A stretch of DNA of 10,103 nucleotides. Source: Pseudomonadota bacterium (GTDB lineage: Bacteria > Pseudomonadota > Gammaproteobacteria > Burkholderiales > Gallionellaceae). A program made the translations under genes and the position numbers. The stretch covers positions 1 to 10,103 of the forward strand of contig JAJXTT010000036.1 in assembly GCA_021783525.1 (NCBI GenBank), written 5' to 3'. This document shows positions 1 through 6,224 of the stretch, piece after piece. Position 1 is the first letter of the stretch. Every line of letters starts with the position of its first letter. The notes beneath the pieces are model-generated. The model was not told the DNA's origin, did not search any database, and was given only the letters and a program-made list of their open reading frames with translations.

Positions 1-1
1 C

Positions 2-1249
2 GAATGGTTCAAGGCGCTCAGCAATGAGGCCGGGATCAAGGAGCTCCCGCCGCTGTCCCCTGCCGCGATCGGGCATCTCGTGCAGCTCGAAGCACAATTC
101 TCCGAAGCCGATGCGGAACAGATCAAGACCATCGAGCGCCGCACAAATCACGACGTGAAAGCCATCGAGTACTGGCTGCGCGACAAGCTGGCAGCCATTC
201 CCGAGACCGCCAGCGCGCTGGAATTCATCCATTTTGCCTGCACCTCGGAGGACATCAACAACCTGAGCCATGCACTGATGCTCAACCACTCGCGCAGCGA
301 AGTGATGCTGCCCACACTGCAAGTATTGATCGAGCGCCTGCAGCATCTCGCGCACGAGCATGCCGACCTGCCCATGCTGTGCCGCACCCACGGCCAGACC
401 GCCACCCCCAGCACCCTGGGCAAGGAGATGGCCAACGTGGTGTACCGTCTGCGCCGCGCCGCGCAGCGCATCGCCGATGTCGAGATACTCGGCAAGATCA
501 ACGGCGCGGTGGGCAACTACAACGCACACCTGTCCGCCTACCCCGATGTGGATTGGGAAGGTTTTGCCAAACGTTTCGTCGAAGCCCGTGGATTGACCTT
601 CAACCCCTACACCATCCAGATCGAACCGCACGATTGCATGGCCGAGCTGTACGACGCCTATGCCCGCGCCAACACGATCCTGATCGACCTGAACCGCGAC
701 GTCTGGGGCTACATCTCGCTGGGGTATTTCAAACAGAAGGTGGTGGCAGGCGAAGTCGGTTCGTCCACCATGCCGCACAAGGTCAACCCGATCGACTTCG
801 AGAACGCGGAAGGCAACCTGGGCCTGGCCAACGCACTGCTGAAGCACCTCTCCGAGAAGTTGCCCGTCTCGCGCTGGCAGCGCGACCTCACCGATTCGAC
901 CGTGTTGCGCAACATGGGCGTGGCGCTGGGCTACACACTGCTGGCCTATGAGTCCTGCCTGAAGGGACTGAACAAGCTGGAAGCCAATCCGCAGCGCCTG
1001 GCGGAAGACCTGAACAACAGCTGGGAAGTGCTGGCGGAACCGATCCAGACCGTGATGCGCCGTTACAACATCGAGAACGCCTATGACAAGCTGAAGGAAC
1101 TGACGCGCGGCAAGGGCGGCATCAACCGCGAAAGCCTGGCAACCTTCATCCGGACGCTCGATATCCCGGCAAGTGAAAAGCAGCGCCTGCAGGAATTAAG
1201 CCCCGAAACTTATATCGGCAAGGCAGCCGAACTGGCCAGACGCATCTGA
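2..1249 (+). CDS. purB: Adenylosuccinate lyase, 5' end cut off by the window
   Basis: Cytoplasmic enzyme that splits fumarate from SAICAR and from adenylosuccinate, so it acts twice in purine synthesis. The frame is open from base 2, and the first codons (EWFKAL...) already match the family, so about 40 N-terminal residues lie outside the window; 415 residues are visible against about 456 in E. coli PurB. Visible motifs are KTIERRTNHDVKA, FIHFACTSEDINN, the catalytic-histidine region RTHGQTATPS near base 385, and the fumarate-lyase signature GSSTMPHKVNP at 758-790, whose flexible loop carries the catalytic serine. WEVLAEPIQTVMRRY near the C-terminus is typical of the E. coli-type PurB rather than the shorter Bacillus type. 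It ends at TGA and converges on panD across a shared hairpin. The purine genes purM and purN lie at the other end of the window but are not in the same transcript. Identification is secure; the true start cannot be seen. Confidence 0.97.
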   Translation, partial: EWFKALSNEAGIKELPPLSPAAIGHLVQLEAQFSEADAEQIKTIERRTNHDVKAIEYWLRDKLAAIPETASALEFIHFACTSEDINNLSHALMLNHSRSEVMLPTLQVLIERLQHLAHEHADLPMLCRTHGQTATPSTLGKEMANVVYRLRRAAQRIADVEILGKINGAVGNYNAHLSAYPDVDWEGFAKRFVEARGLTFNPYTIQIEPHDCMAELYDAYARANTILIDLNRDVWGYISLGYFKQKVVAGEVGSSTMPHKVNPIDFENAEGNLGLANALLKHLSEKLPVSRWQRDLTDSTVLRNMGVALGYTLLAYESCLKGLNKLEANPQRLAEDLNNSWEVLAEPIQTVMRRYNIENAYDKLKELTRGKGGINRESLATFIRTLDIPASEKQRLQELSPETYIGKAAELARRI

Positions 1250-1280
1250 TGAAGCTGCCCGTAACCTGCTAAGCGAGCAG

Positions 1281-1309
1281 AAAAAAAAAGCCCCGCCGAA
1301 GCGGGGCTT
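1281..1309 (-). terminator. Intrinsic terminator of the pan operon, between convergent panD and purB
   Basis: A perfect 9-bp inverted repeat, AAGCCCCGC / GCGGGGCTT, encloses a 4-base loop. Read on the minus strand the loop is TTCG closed by a C-G pair, the very stable UUCG tetraloop, and the stem runs into nine T residues (1289 down to 1281). It starts only 6 bases after the panD stop codon. On the plus strand the same hairpin lies about 40 bases after purB but is followed by a T-poor stretch, so it is clearly the terminator for panD and only possibly helps purB. Confidence 0.93.
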
Positions 1310-1315
1310 GTTCAT

Positions 1316-1708
1316 TCAGGCAAGCGCCTGGGCTGCCTGAACGGGTATCTTGTCGCGCTTGCCGACGATGTCGTTGTTCTCATCCACGTAAACGAGCACC
1401 GGATGATATTTCTGCAATTCCAGTTCCGAATAGATGGAGAACGTCGCTATGATCAGGATATCGCCAACATTGGCCTTGTGCGCTGCCGCGCCGTTGACCG
1501 AGATCGTGCGCGAACCGCGCTCGGCACGGATGGCATAAGTGCTGAAGCGTTCGCCGTTGGTGACGTTGTAGATATCGATCGCCTGGTACTCCTTGATCCC
1601 TGCAGCATCCAGCAGATCGTCGTCGATGGCGCACGAACCTTCGTAATGCAGTTCGGACTGCGTCACGCGTACGCGGTGCAATTTTGCCTGTAACATGGTT
1701 CGCTGCAT
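1316..1708 (-). CDS. panD: Aspartate 1-decarboxylase (pyruvoyl proenzyme)
   Basis: Decarboxylates L-aspartate to beta-alanine, the amine half of pantothenate. The product is a proenzyme that cleaves itself between Gly24 and Ser25, the serine becoming the pyruvoyl cofactor. The sequence shows LHYEGSCAID with G24-S25 at exactly the E. coli position, then NVTNGERFSTYAI and ERGSRTISVNGAAAH, the conserved core of the family. The frame stays open upstream to 1759. I chose the ATG at 1708 because a perfect GGAGG lies 8 bases upstream and the product begins MQRTMLQAKLHRV, like E. coli MIRTMLQGKLHRV. This gives 130 residues against 126 in E. coli. The ATG at 1714 is only 2 bases from the GGAGG and less likely. 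The gene is last in the pan cluster, separated from panC by 114 bases that hold a possible promoter of its own. Confidence 0.96.
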   Translation of the reverse strand: MQRTMLQAKLHRVRVTQSELHYEGSCAIDDDLLDAAGIKEYQAIDIYNVTNGERFSTYAIRAERGSRTISVNGAAAHKANVGDILIIATFSIYSELELQKYHPVLVYVDENNDIVGKRDKIPVQAAQALA

Positions 1709-1716
1709 GGTCATTT

Positions 1717-1721
1717 CCTCC
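1717..1721 (-). promoter_or_regulatory. Ribosome binding site of panD, fixes its start
   Basis: GGAGG on the minus strand, 8 bases before the ATG at 1708 and only 2 bases before the competing in-frame ATG at 1714. The spacing selects the 1708 start. The motif directly adjoins the palindromic repeat described for this gap. Confidence 0.8.
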
Positions 1722-1754
1722 GCCCTCGCCTCAATCCTCTCCTTGCGGGGAGGA
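1721..1754. repeat. Possible degenerate palindromic intergenic repeat between panC and panD
   Basis: An 8-bp imperfect stem, TCCTCTCC / GGGGAGGA (one T-G wobble) around a TTGC loop, occupies 1735-1754, with a pyrimidine-rich arm CGCCCTCGCCTCAA on its left. From memory this resembles the CCTCACCCC-AACCCTCTCCC-type palindromes scattered between genes in many beta- and gammaproteobacteria. That family assignment rests on resemblance only; one copy is present in this window. It could instead be a local leader hairpin. Confidence 0.4.
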
Positions 1755-1804
1755 AGCAAACGAGAAAAGCAATCTTAAAACCCCACTCCCGATCCGGGGC
1801 GCGC

Positions 1805-1832
1805 ATTATAAACTTCCGGACGTCAAAGACAA
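1805..1832 (-). promoter_or_regulatory. Possible internal promoter for panD
   Basis: On the minus strand a perfect TATAAT (1810-1805) is preceded after 16 bases by TTGTCT (1832-1827), a 4-of-6 match to the -35 consensus that lies in the last codons and stop of panC. Initiation would be near 1798, leaving a leader of about 90 bases before panD. It would let panD be made independently of panBC. Confidence 0.5.
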
Positions 1833-2701
1833 ACTTCCAGATTATCGATCAACCGGGTCTTGCCCAACCGCGCGGCCGCCAATATCACCAGTTTACGTTC
1901 ACCCTTCTCCGGCACCCCCAAATCGGCCTGTCGGCGTACCGAGACATACTCCACCTGCCAGCCGCGCCTGGCAAGCGCCGCACCCGCCCCGCGTTCCAGT
2001 GCTGCATACTCAGCAGCCCCGCCCTGCAACGCTGCACCCATCCCACGCAGCGTTTGACTCAACATTACGGATTCGGTTCGCTCGGCATCCGACAGATACT
2101 GGTTTCGCGACGAAAGAGCCAGCCCATCCGCCGCTCGCGCCGTCTCGGCGCCGACGATCTCGATGGGGAGATTGAACTGAATAACCATTTGCCTGATGAT
2201 GGAAAGCTGCTGGTAATCCTTCTTTCCGAAGACGGCGACACGTGGCTGCACCAGGTTGAACAGCTTCAGCACGACCGTCGCCACGCCCTGGAAATGGCCC
2301 GGGCGGAACTCGCCGCACAACTCCCTGGAAATGGGCGGTGGCTCGACAAAGATGCTTTGTTTTTCGGGATACATCTCCTCGACCGCCGGCGCGAACACGA
2401 CATCAGCCAGCCCCTGCAGCTTTGCACAGTCTGCTTCCAGCGTGCGCGGGTATTTGTCGAAGTCTTCGTTGGGACCGAACTGTATCGGGTTGACGAAGAT
2501 GCTGACGACGACGCAGACAACTCCGCGACCAGCTTGCGGGTTACCGGATTGCGTACCTTTGGTGCAGCTGCCACGCTCCCGTGCGATGCGCACCAGTTCG
2601 ATATGCCCCTCATGCAGATTGCCCATGGTAGGCACGAAGGCGACCGACTGTTCGCCCGCCAGACGTGCGCGAAGTTCGGATACGGAATGTAGCAGCTGCA
2701 T
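1823..2701 (-). CDS. panC: Pantothenate synthetase with an unusual internal insertion
   Basis: Joins pantoate and beta-alanine in an ATP-dependent reaction through a pantoyl-adenylate intermediate, the last step of pantothenate synthesis, in the cytoplasm. Motifs: VPTMGNLHEGH near residues 23-33, with the HxxH-type nucleotidyltransferase signature at 30-33; SIFVNPIQFGPNEDF; RPGHFQGVATVV; KLFNLVQP; FGKKDYQQL; and the KMSKS-like LALSSRN. It has 292 residues against 283 in E. coli although its N-terminus is a few residues shorter. The extra length is a Gly/Ser/Asn-rich stretch at about residues 45-60, just before the strand leading to SIFVNP. No stop or frameshift is present. The ATG shares one base with the panB stop (TGATG), implying coupled translation; no convincing Shine-Dalgarno is seen. 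Assignment is secure; whether the insertion affects activity is unknown. Confidence 0.96.
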   Translation of the reverse strand: MQLLHSVSELRARLAGEQSVAFVPTMGNLHEGHIELVRIARERGSCTKGTQSGNPQAGRGVVCVVVSIFVNPIQFGPNEDFDKYPRTLEADCAKLQGLADVVFAPAVEEMYPEKQSIFVEPPPISRELCGEFRPGHFQGVATVVLKLFNLVQPRVAVFGKKDYQQLSIIRQMVIQFNLPIEIVGAETARAADGLALSSRNQYLSDAERTESVMLSQTLRGMGAALQGGAAEYAALERGAGAALARRGWQVEYVSVRRQADLGVPEKGERKLVILAAARLGKTRLIDNLEVCL

Positions 2702-3495
2702 CAGAAGCTATGTTCCGCGGCGGGAAATGCGCCGGATTTCACTTCGGCAACGTAATTCGCCACGGCCTGCGCGATGGAGGACGCTCCCTGCATGTAATCC
2801 TTGACGAAACGTGCCTTCTTGCCGGGATAGATGCCCAGGATGTCGTACACCACCAGCACCTGGCCGGCACACGCCGCGCCCGCGCCGATGCCGATGGTGG
2901 GAATGTCGAGTTGCGCGGTGACTTCAGCCGCCAGCGCGGCGGGAATGGCCTCCATCAACACCACGCCCGCGCCTGCCTGCTGCAGCGCCAGTGCATCCTG
3001 CACCATTTTTTGCGCCGCAACATCGCCCTTGCCCTGCACCTTGTAGCCGCCCAGTTGATGCACCGATTGCGGGGTAAGGCCGAGATGGCTGCATACCGGA
3101 ATTCCGCGCGAGGTCAGGAAATGCACAGTCTCGACCATCTCCATACCGCCCTCGATCTTGACCATCTGCGCGCCGGCCGCCATCAGCTGTGCCGCATACG
3201 CGAATGTCTCGCGCGGGCTGGCTTGCGACGTGCCGAAAGGCATATCGGCGATGATGAATGCCTGCTCCGACCCTCGCACCACGCACTCGGTGTGGTAGAC
3301 CATATCCTCGATTGTGACCGGCAGGGTCGTCTCGTGGCCCTGCAATACCATGCCGAGAGAATCGCCGATCAGCAGCACATCCACCCCCTGTGACTCGAGC
3401 AGCGCGGCGAAGCTGGCATCGTAACAAGTCAGCATGGCGATCTTCTCGCCTTTGTTGCGCATGGTCTGCAATGTTGTGAGCGTCTTTCGCATCAT
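2701..3495 (-). CDS. panB: 3-methyl-2-oxobutanoate hydroxymethyltransferase (ketopantoate hydroxymethyltransferase)
   Basis: Transfers a hydroxymethyl group from 5,10-methylene-tetrahydrofolate to alpha-ketoisovalerate, giving ketopantoate, the committed step towards pantothenate. It is 264 residues, the same as E. coli PanB. Conserved blocks are TCYDASFA, LIGDSLGMVLQGHETTLPVT with D45, ADMPFG with D84 (D45 and D84 align with the Mg2+ ligands), MVKIEGG, CSHLGLTPQSVHQLGGYKVQG and IGIGAG, ending SGAFPAAEHSF as in E. coli. The ATG at 3495 overlaps the kinase stop by four bases (ATGA). A second ATG follows immediately at 3492; an AGGTG sequence in the kinase tail fits that second codon slightly better, so the start could be one residue later. 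It needs a folate cofactor, and folK lies two genes upstream in the same cluster. panE, the ketopantoate reductase gene, is not in this window. Confidence 0.96.
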   Translation of the reverse strand: MMRKTLTTLQTMRNKGEKIAMLTCYDASFAALLESQGVDVLLIGDSLGMVLQGHETTLPVTIEDMVYHTECVVRGSEQAFIIADMPFGTSQASPRETFAYAAQLMAAGAQMVKIEGGMEMVETVHFLTSRGIPVCSHLGLTPQSVHQLGGYKVQGKGDVAAQKMVQDALALQQAGAGVVLMEAIPAALAAEVTAQLDIPTIGIGAGAACAGQVLVVYDILGIYPGKKARFVKDYMQGASSIAQAVANYVAEVKSGAFPAAEHSF

Positions 3496-4133
3496 GCACC
3501 TACATTGAAATATTCGCGCCGCCCGCGCATCCTGGATATGCGGTCCAGCAGCAGATTGAAGTCGTCGTCATTATCCACGAAATTCAGGTGTTCGCTATTC
3601 ACCACCAGGAGCGGCGCTTGGTCGTACTGGTGGAAGAATTCGCCGTAACTGTTGGCGAGGCGCGTCAGATAATCGTCCTGGATGGTCCGTTCGTAACGGT
3701 TCCCGCGCCGCCGCACGCGCTCGGACAAGGTGTAGGTGGGCGCCTGCAGGTAGATCACCAGATCGGGCGCGGGTGCCTGCGGCGACAGCCCCTGGTATAT
3801 GGATTGGTACAGCTTGTACTCGTCGTCGCTCAAGGTCAGGCGCGCGAACAACTCGTCCTTTTCGAACAGGTAATCGGAGACTGTGCGCGTGCGAAACAGG
3901 TCCATCTGCACCAGGTCGCGCGCTTCATTGATACGCTGGAACAGAAAGAACAGCTGCGTGGGAAGCGCATAACGCACGGGATCCTGATAGAAGTTTGCCA
4001 GGAACGGGTTTTCCTGCGGCTTCTCCAGCAACGGCTGCGCCTCGGCAACGTGCGCGAGACGCTGTGCAAGGCTGGTCTTGCCCACGCCGATAGGACCTTC
4101 CACCACGATGTATCGATATTTTTCCAGCGGCAT
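3492..4133 (-). CDS. Deoxynucleoside kinase family protein
   Basis: Predicted cytoplasmic kinase that phosphorylates deoxynucleosides with ATP (nucleotide salvage). It has 213 residues with a P-loop GPIGVGKTS at 13-21, a LLEKPQENPFL segment at 35-45 where the family carries its catalytic glutamate, RTRTVSDYLFEKDELFA at 81-97 in place of the usual ERS or DRS segment, and an arginine-rich lid, RRRGNRYERTIQ, at 141-152. These match the dCK/dGK/Dm-dNK-like family; the substrate (dG, dA or dC) cannot be read from the sequence. The ATG at 4133 has GAAGGG 10 bases upstream. It overlaps panB by four bases and follows folK by 111 bases. A related kinase beside folK and panB is, as I recall, common in betaproteobacteria and often annotated deoxyadenosine/deoxyguanosine kinase. 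Thymidylate kinase is a less likely reading. Confidence 0.88.
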   Translation of the reverse strand: MPLEKYRYIVVEGPIGVGKTSLAQRLAHVAEAQPLLEKPQENPFLANFYQDPVRYALPTQLFFLFQRINEARDLVQMDLFRTRTVSDYLFEKDELFARLTLSDDEYKLYQSIYQGLSPQAPAPDLVIYLQAPTYTLSERVRRRGNRYERTIQDDYLTRLANSYGEFFHQYDQAPLLVVNSEHLNFVDNDDDFNLLLDRISRMRGRREYFNVGA

Positions 4134-4170
4134 TCTTCAAGAACCCTTCAAATCATGACCACATATCCGT

Positions 4171-4235
4171 AACCGGTCAGCCTTTCCCGGCCATTGAGCA
4201 ACAAAAACCAGGGGGCACGGCCTGCCAGACCGGCT
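4171..4235. other. Possible long-range stem in the folK-kinase gap
   Basis: AACCGGTC (4171-4178) and GACCGGCT (4228-4235) can pair over 8 positions with one wobble (the CCGGTC / GACCGG core is perfect), spanning 49 bases. On the minus strand the interior contains CCTGGTTTTTG. It could be a transcript processing or weak attenuation structure between folK and the kinase. No stronger signal was seen in the 111-base gap 4134-4244. The pairing may be chance. Confidence 0.2.
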
Positions 4236-4244
4236 TTCCTGCGC

Positions 4245-4793
4245 TTAAACCAGCCGTTGCAGTTGCTGATCCCTGCATTGTGCTGCCGCAGCCGCGGCGT
4301 TCCCGACACCCGGAATATCGCTGTCTGGCGCGATCTCCAGCAAAGGTTGCAGCACGAATGCGCGCAGGTGCATCTGAGGATGCGGGATGGTCAAGCCATG
4401 CTCGTGATGGATCAAGTCATCATAAAGCAGAATATCGAGGTCCAAAGTGCGCGGCGCGTTGCAGAATTCCCGAGTGCGGCCCTGTTCAAGCTCAAGCGCC
4501 AGTAGCGCATCCAGCAAGGCACGCGGAGATAGCCCGGTCTCCAGCTGCGCAACCGCATTGATGAAATCCGGTTGCGCCAGGTAACCCACCGGTGCGCTGC
4601 GATACAGGGAAGAGCACCGTACAACCCGCGTCTGCGCCAGACCATCCAGCGCCTCCTGTGCCCGCGAAACCTGCGCGACCGGATCAGCCAGGTTGCTGCC
4701 CAGCCCGATGAACGCAGTATGCGGTCGCGACACGGCGGGGCGGAGCCCTCCCGTGGGGCCGACTTCGCCGGCAACGTGCTGGACGTGCTTCAT
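4245..4793 (-). CDS. folK: 2-amino-4-hydroxy-6-hydroxymethyldihydropteridine pyrophosphokinase (HPPK)
   Basis: Transfers pyrophosphate from ATP to 6-hydroxymethyl-7,8-dihydropterin, the step before dihydropteroate synthase in folate synthesis. Visible motifs: AFIGLGSNL, SSLYRSAPVG, QPDFINAVAQLET, and the HPPK signature NAPRTLDLDILLYD, in which the DLD pair binds Mg2+, followed by IPHPQMHLRAFVLQPL. The ATG at 4793 shares one base with the pcnB stop (TGATG), suggesting coupling, and gives 182 residues. The family is usually about 160 residues and the conserved region starts only at residue 25. The GTG at 4733, with GGGAGGG 12 bases upstream, would give 162 residues and is a real alternative. 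The pcnB-folK pairing followed further on by panBCD is also seen in E. coli. Function is secure; the start is not. Confidence 0.94.
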   Translation of the reverse strand: MKHVQHVAGEVGPTGGLRPAVSRPHTAFIGLGSNLADPVAQVSRAQEALDGLAQTRVVRCSSLYRSAPVGYLAQPDFINAVAQLETGLSPRALLDALLALELEQGRTREFCNAPRTLDLDILLYDDLIHHEHGLTIPHPQMHLRAFVLQPLLEIAPDSDIPGVGNAAAAAAQCRDQQLQRLV

Positions 4794-6139
4794 CACTCGA
4801 TCGGCAGCTCGGACTGGGCGGCTGCGCCGGGCTTCTTCGAACGCCGGCGACGCTTCTTGGGTCCGCCGGTATCCGGCAGCAACATCTCGGCACGGCGCTC
4901 GTCGCCGGCATGCTGGAACTCCTCCCACCACGTACCCAGCTCCGCTTCGACTTCGCCGCTCTGGCAACGCAACAACAGGAAATCATAGGCGGCGCGGAAG
5001 CGCGGCAGCGCCAGCAAGCGCATCGGACGCTGCCCGCCGCGTTGCTCGAAGCGCGGCTGCAGCAGCCAGAGCTCCTTCATCACCGTGTCGTAGCGGCGCG
5101 GAATGGCAAGCTGCGCGCGCTGCCGGTCCAGCACGTCGTCCATTGCCGCATGCATCGCCGCAACCGGCCGCTCGCCCGCTTCCTGCCGGGCTTTCCACGC
5201 AGCCAGCACTTCGTGCCACAACAGGGCGGCGAACAGGAATGCCGGCGAAACGGGCTTTTCTTCGGCGATGCGCTGGTCGGTGTTCTGCAACGCCAGCATG
5301 ACGAACTTCTCGCCCATCGGCTGCTCCAGGATCACGTCCAGCATCGGCAGCATGCCGTGATGCAGTTCCATCGCACGCAGCTTCTTCACGCAGGGCAAGG
5401 CTTGGCCGGACAGCAACAGCTTGAGCATTTCGTCGAACAGGCGTGCCTCCGGCACGTTGCTCAACAGCGCTTTCATTTTCGAGATCGGTGCCGCCGTGGA
5501 CGGGTCCAGTTTCATGCCCAGCTTGGCCGAGAGACGCACCGCACGCAACATGCGCACGGGGTCTTCGCGGTAACGCACTTCCGGGTCGCCGATCATGCGC
5601 AGGGTGTTGGCGCGGATATCTTCGTAGCCGTGGTGGTAATCGAATATCTCCTGCGTGGCGGGGTCGTAGAACAGCGCATTGGCGGTGAAGTCGCGCCGTG
5701 CCGCGTCCTGTTGCTGGTCGCCGAACTCGTTGTCGCGCAGGATGCGCCCGTGCTCGTCGGTCTCCGCATCTTCAGCCTCGATGGCGCGGCGGAAGGTGGA
5801 GACTTCCACCGTCTCCTCGCCGAACATCACATGCACCAGCCGGAAACGCCGCCCGATGATGCGCGCGCGGCGAAACACGCGCTTTACCTCTTCCGGGGTG
5901 GCATCGGTGGCGACGTCGAAATCCTTGGGCTGGCGGTTCAGCAACAGGTCGCGCACCGCGCCGCCGACCACAAACGCCTGGAATCCCGCCGCCTGCAGCC
6001 CGTCCGTCACCCGTTTTGCGCCGTAGCTGATGCCGTCGCTGCCCACCTTGTGTTCGTCAAAGGGGATCACATGCGCTGCGCCTACCACACGTACCGGAGC
6101 AGCTGTACCGAATACCCGTTTAATCAGTCGTTTTATCAT
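4793..6139 (-). CDS. pcnB: Poly(A) polymerase I
   Basis: Adds 3' poly(A) tails to RNAs, which promotes their decay by exonucleases and affects small-RNA and plasmid copy-number control. It is a class II nucleotidyltransferase of 448 residues: FVVGGAVRDLLL near 56-67, the metal-binding DFDVATDA at 73-80, RRFRLVHVMFGEETVEVSTFR, ARRDFTANALFYD at 147-159, and REDPVRMLRAVRLSAKL. The C-terminus is strongly basic (KKRRRRSKK at 428-436), as in poly(A) polymerases and unlike CCA-adding enzymes. I chose the ATG at 6139 (MIKRLIKRVFG) because relatives begin this way and the only earlier ATG, at 6187, would sit almost on the predicted transcription start. No Shine-Dalgarno precedes either ATG, and a hairpin lies upstream, so translation is probably weak. 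The stop overlaps folK by one base. Confidence 0.95.
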   Translation of the reverse strand: MIKRLIKRVFGTAAPVRVVGAAHVIPFDEHKVGSDGISYGAKRVTDGLQAAGFQAFVVGGAVRDLLLNRQPKDFDVATDATPEEVKRVFRRARIIGRRFRLVHVMFGEETVEVSTFRRAIEAEDAETDEHGRILRDNEFGDQQQDAARRDFTANALFYDPATQEIFDYHHGYEDIRANTLRMIGDPEVRYREDPVRMLRAVRLSAKLGMKLDPSTAAPISKMKALLSNVPEARLFDEMLKLLLSGQALPCVKKLRAMELHHGMLPMLDVILEQPMGEKFVMLALQNTDQRIAEEKPVSPAFLFAALLWHEVLAAWKARQEAGERPVAAMHAAMDDVLDRQRAQLAIPRRYDTVMKELWLLQPRFEQRGGQRPMRLLALPRFRAAYDFLLLRCQSGEVEAELGTWWEEFQHAGDERRAEMLLPDTGGPKKRRRRSKKPGAAAQSELPIE

Positions 6140-6156
6140 CGTCAGTAAAAGTTGAA

Positions 6157-6176
6157 ATCGCCGCGAGGGCGGCGAT
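6157..6176 (-). promoter_or_regulatory. Hairpin in the pcnB leader
   Basis: A perfect 8-bp inverted repeat, ATCGCCGC / GCGGCGAT, with a 4-base loop ends 17 bases before the pcnB ATG at 6139. It lies between the TATAAT at 6201-6196 and the start codon, so it would form in the leader RNA. On the minus strand it is followed by TTCAACTTTTA, which is not a good U-tract, so a leader stem is more likely than an efficient terminator for the HAD gene. Confidence 0.55.
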
Positions 6177-6195
6177 CCTATGGACATCAGGCCTG

Positions 6196-6201
6196 ATTAT
6201 A
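6196..6201 (-). promoter_or_regulatory. Possible -10 element of a pcnB promoter
   Basis: A perfect TATAAT on the minus strand, in the 85-base gap between the HAD gene stop and pcnB. Initiation would be near 6189, giving a leader of about 50 bases. The nearest -35-like hexamer, TTGAAA (6228-6223), is 21 bases upstream, which is too far for an ideal sigma-70 promoter, so the call rests mainly on the -10. Confidence 0.4.
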
Positions 6202-6224
6202 CACCGCCCCTACCCTTGGGCCTT

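Noticed and set aside
1709..1759. Upstream extension of panD to the ATG at 1759.
   Set aside because: The added residues have no family similarity and cross the palindromic repeat, while GGAGG with ideal spacing points to 1708.
1781..1800. CCCC...GGGG pairing in the panD leader as an attenuator.
   Set aside because: On the minus strand only four base pairs close an 11-base loop, followed by TTTTAA. Too weak to call a terminator.
4910..6148. A 412-codon open frame on the plus strand across pcnB.
   Set aside because: Antisense shadow of pcnB; no ribosome binding site and no recognisable motif, and the composition is low-complexity (Gln, His, Arg).
6140..6187. Upstream extension of pcnB to the ATG at 6187.
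   Set aside because: The added 16 residues cover the hairpin, lie at the predicted transcription start and have no counterpart in relatives as I know them.
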